NCBI GenBank assembly: GCA_945874455.1
Contig: CAMCHO010000018.1
Span: 1 to 43,332, forward strand
Reading direction: 5' to 3'
Length of the DNA: 43,332 nucleotides
Source of the DNA: Opitutus sp. GAS368
GTDB lineage: Bacteria; Verrucomicrobiota; Verrucomicrobiia; Opitutales; Opitutaceae
Shown here: positions 42,176 through 43,332 of the stretch, one piece after another
Numbering within the stretch: position 1 is the first letter of the stretch
How the letters are laid out: each line of letters starts with the position of its first letter
Notes under the pieces: model-generated
Database searches by the model: none
What the model was told of the DNA's origin: nothing
What the model saw: the letters and a program-made list of their open reading frames with translations, nothing else
Program-made: the position numbers and the translations under genes

Positions 42176-43332
42176 TTATTTTGAGGAGAATTCTTGGCTG
42201 CGGATCAAGGCGTGGATGAACTCGCGGGTCGCGAACGATTTCGTTCCGGCCTGCGCGACGATGCCCGCGATCAGGGGCTCGTCGCTAAACCCGCACGGGC
42301 GGCCGAGGGCGTATTCGATCAGCGCGGAGGCAAAGCCCCGCGCGAAGTTTTCCTGCTTGGCCGCGATGATTGACCGCAGTTCGAAATAGTCGCGGAAGGC
42401 GGGCCCCTTGTGCAGCGCGCCGCCGGCGTCGATGGTCCAGGTCTTCTGCGCGTTTGGGAGCGGTTTACCCGCTTCGTCTCGGGCCTGATAAGTGTCGGTG
42501 GTGCGCCATTGGCCGACGGCATCGAAGTTTTCCAAACCGAAACCGATGGGGTCAATCTTGCGGTGGCAGTTGGCGCATTGCGGTTCCTGCTGGTGAAGCT
42601 GGAGCCGTTCGCGCGCGGTGAGCAATTGGGCGCCGAGGCGCGCGAGTTCCGGGACATTGGCCGGGGCCGGCGGCGGCGGTTCGTGGAGGAGCTTGCGCAG
42701 CACCCACGCGCCGCGCTCCACCGGGTTCGTGTGCTGGCCGTTGCTGCCCATTGCCATGATGGCCGCCATGCCGAGCAGTCCCCCTCGCGGAGAGCCGGCG
42801 GGCAGCGCCACTTTACGAAACGCGTCGCCCGTGACGCCGGCAATTCCGTAGTAGTCGGCGAGCAGCGCATTGATGACTACGTGATCCGCGCCGAGCAATT
42901 CGCCGAGGCGGCCGTTGTCCCGCAGCAGGGTGGCGAAGGTCTCGTAGACTTCCTGCCGCGCAGCCGACTTCACGGAGTCGTCGAATTTTGGATACAGCTT
43001 CCGGTTGAATTGAAACAGATCCAAGCGGTCCAGCGTCAGCCATTGGCCCAGAAAGGGGCGGACGAAGTGCACAGAGCGCGGGTGGTCGAGCAGCCGGTCT
43101 GCCTCAGTCGCGAGTATCTCCGGTTGCTGGAGTTTTCCGGAGGCCGCGAGATCGCGCAGCGTGCGATCCGGCGGGGAACCCCAGAGGAAATAGGAAAGCC
43201 GCGTGGCGAGCTCGAGCCCGTCGAGCGGGCGACGCGCGGTGCCGGCCTCGGGCTCGGCGCGATAGAGAAAGCGGGGCGACGAAAGCACGGCAGCGAGCGC
43301 CTGCTTGAGGGCGTCGCGGTGCGTGCCACCGG
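42176..43332 (-). CDS. DUF1592/DUF1588/DUF1585 cytochrome-like protein, 5' end outside the window
   Basis: The gene runs off the window end; about 385 codons are visible. From the N-terminal side, [13 protein letters not shown] and [15 protein letters not shown] mark DUF1592. [32 protein letters not shown] and [13 protein letters not shown] mark DUF1588. [20 protein letters not shown] carries a CxxCH haem c motif. The final part with [16 protein letters not shown] is DUF1585. Full proteins of this type are 700-1000 residues with a further N-terminal cytochrome domain (PSD1/PSCyt) and act outside the cytoplasm, probably in electron transfer linked to polymer breakdown. The DUF1552 gene follows after 10 bp. 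Confidence 0.9.
   Translation of the reverse strand, partial: GGTHRDALKQALAAVLSSPRFLYRAEPEAGTARRPLDGLELATRLSYFLWGSPPDRTLRDLAASGKLQQPEILATEADRLLDHPRSVHFVRPFLGQWLTLDRLDLFQFNRKLYPKFDDSVKSAARQEVYETFATLLRDNGRLGELLGADHVVINALLADYYGIAGVTGDAFRKVALPAGSPRGGLLGMAAIMAMGSNGQHTNPVERGAWVLRKLLHEPPPPAPANVPELARLGAQLLTARERLQLHQQEPQCANCHRKIDPIGFGLENFDAVGQWRTTDTYQARDEAGKPLPNAQKTWTIDAGGALHKGPAFRDYFELRSIIAAKQENFARGFASALIEYALGRPCGFSDEPLIAGIVAQAGTKSFATREFIHALIRSQEFSSK

Overview
The window looks like a chromosomal segment from a GC-rich member of the Verrucomicrobiota, most likely Opitutales/Opitutaceae. This is inferred from gene content, not from a search. The markers are DUF1592/DUF1552 proteins, a DUF1080 protein, a PVC-type membrane-bound-dehydrogenase fusion, an ExbB-ExbD-ExbD-TonB-TPR cluster and a large TonB-dependent receptor with a coupled secreted protein.

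Region 1 (1-13.8 kb, + strand) is a 14-subunit-type NADH:quinone oxidoreductase (complex I) operon: the end of nuoB, then nuoC, D, E, F, G, a small two-helix membrane protein, nuoH, I, J, K, L, M, N. NuoC and NuoD are separate. NuoG is short and has lost the N7 cluster ligands. Two gaps in the operon hold short repeats: heptamers before nuoJ and an ATCCGTG-type dispersed repeat before nuoM.

Region 2 (13.8-17.1 kb) has housekeeping and catabolic singletons: an FKBP isomerase, a DTW-domain tRNA-modifying enzyme whose 3' end overlaps the FKBP gene, a secreted DUF1080 protein and a divergent extradiol-dioxygenase/glyoxalase-fold protein.

Region 3 (17.5-23.1 kb, - strand) runs from tRNA-Thr(TGT) and tRNA-Gln(CTG) into an AT-richer cluster: exbB, exbD, exbD, tonB, a TPR lipoprotein-like or periplasmic protein, and two small membrane-anchored coiled-coil proteins. 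It ends in a strong intrinsic terminator. It reads as a proton-motive-force-driven envelope machine with unknown accessory parts.

Region 4 (23.1-26.4 kb) is a decay zone: a transposase relic, a frameshifted 3' stub of an allantoate-amidohydrolase-like gene, and an intact allantoinase gene that overlaps the stub by ATGA.

Region 5 (26.4-43.3 kb, - strand) is an accessory, largely exported gene set. In transcription order it holds a DUF1592-family cytochrome-like protein (cut by the window end), a Tat-exported DUF1552 protein, a truncated ThuA-like gene, an internally deleted quinoprotein gene, a TIM-barrel epimerase-like protein, an SGNH hydrolase, a 1129-residue SGNH/PVC-dehydrogenase/HEAT/azurin-like fusion, a TonB-dependent receptor, a coupled 798-residue secreted protein with an internal duplication, and an FAD-dependent oxidoreductase flanked by carbohydrate-binding-like domains. 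Together they suggest uptake and oxidative or hydrolytic processing of a carbohydrate-like substrate at the cell surface. The substrate cannot be read from the sequence.
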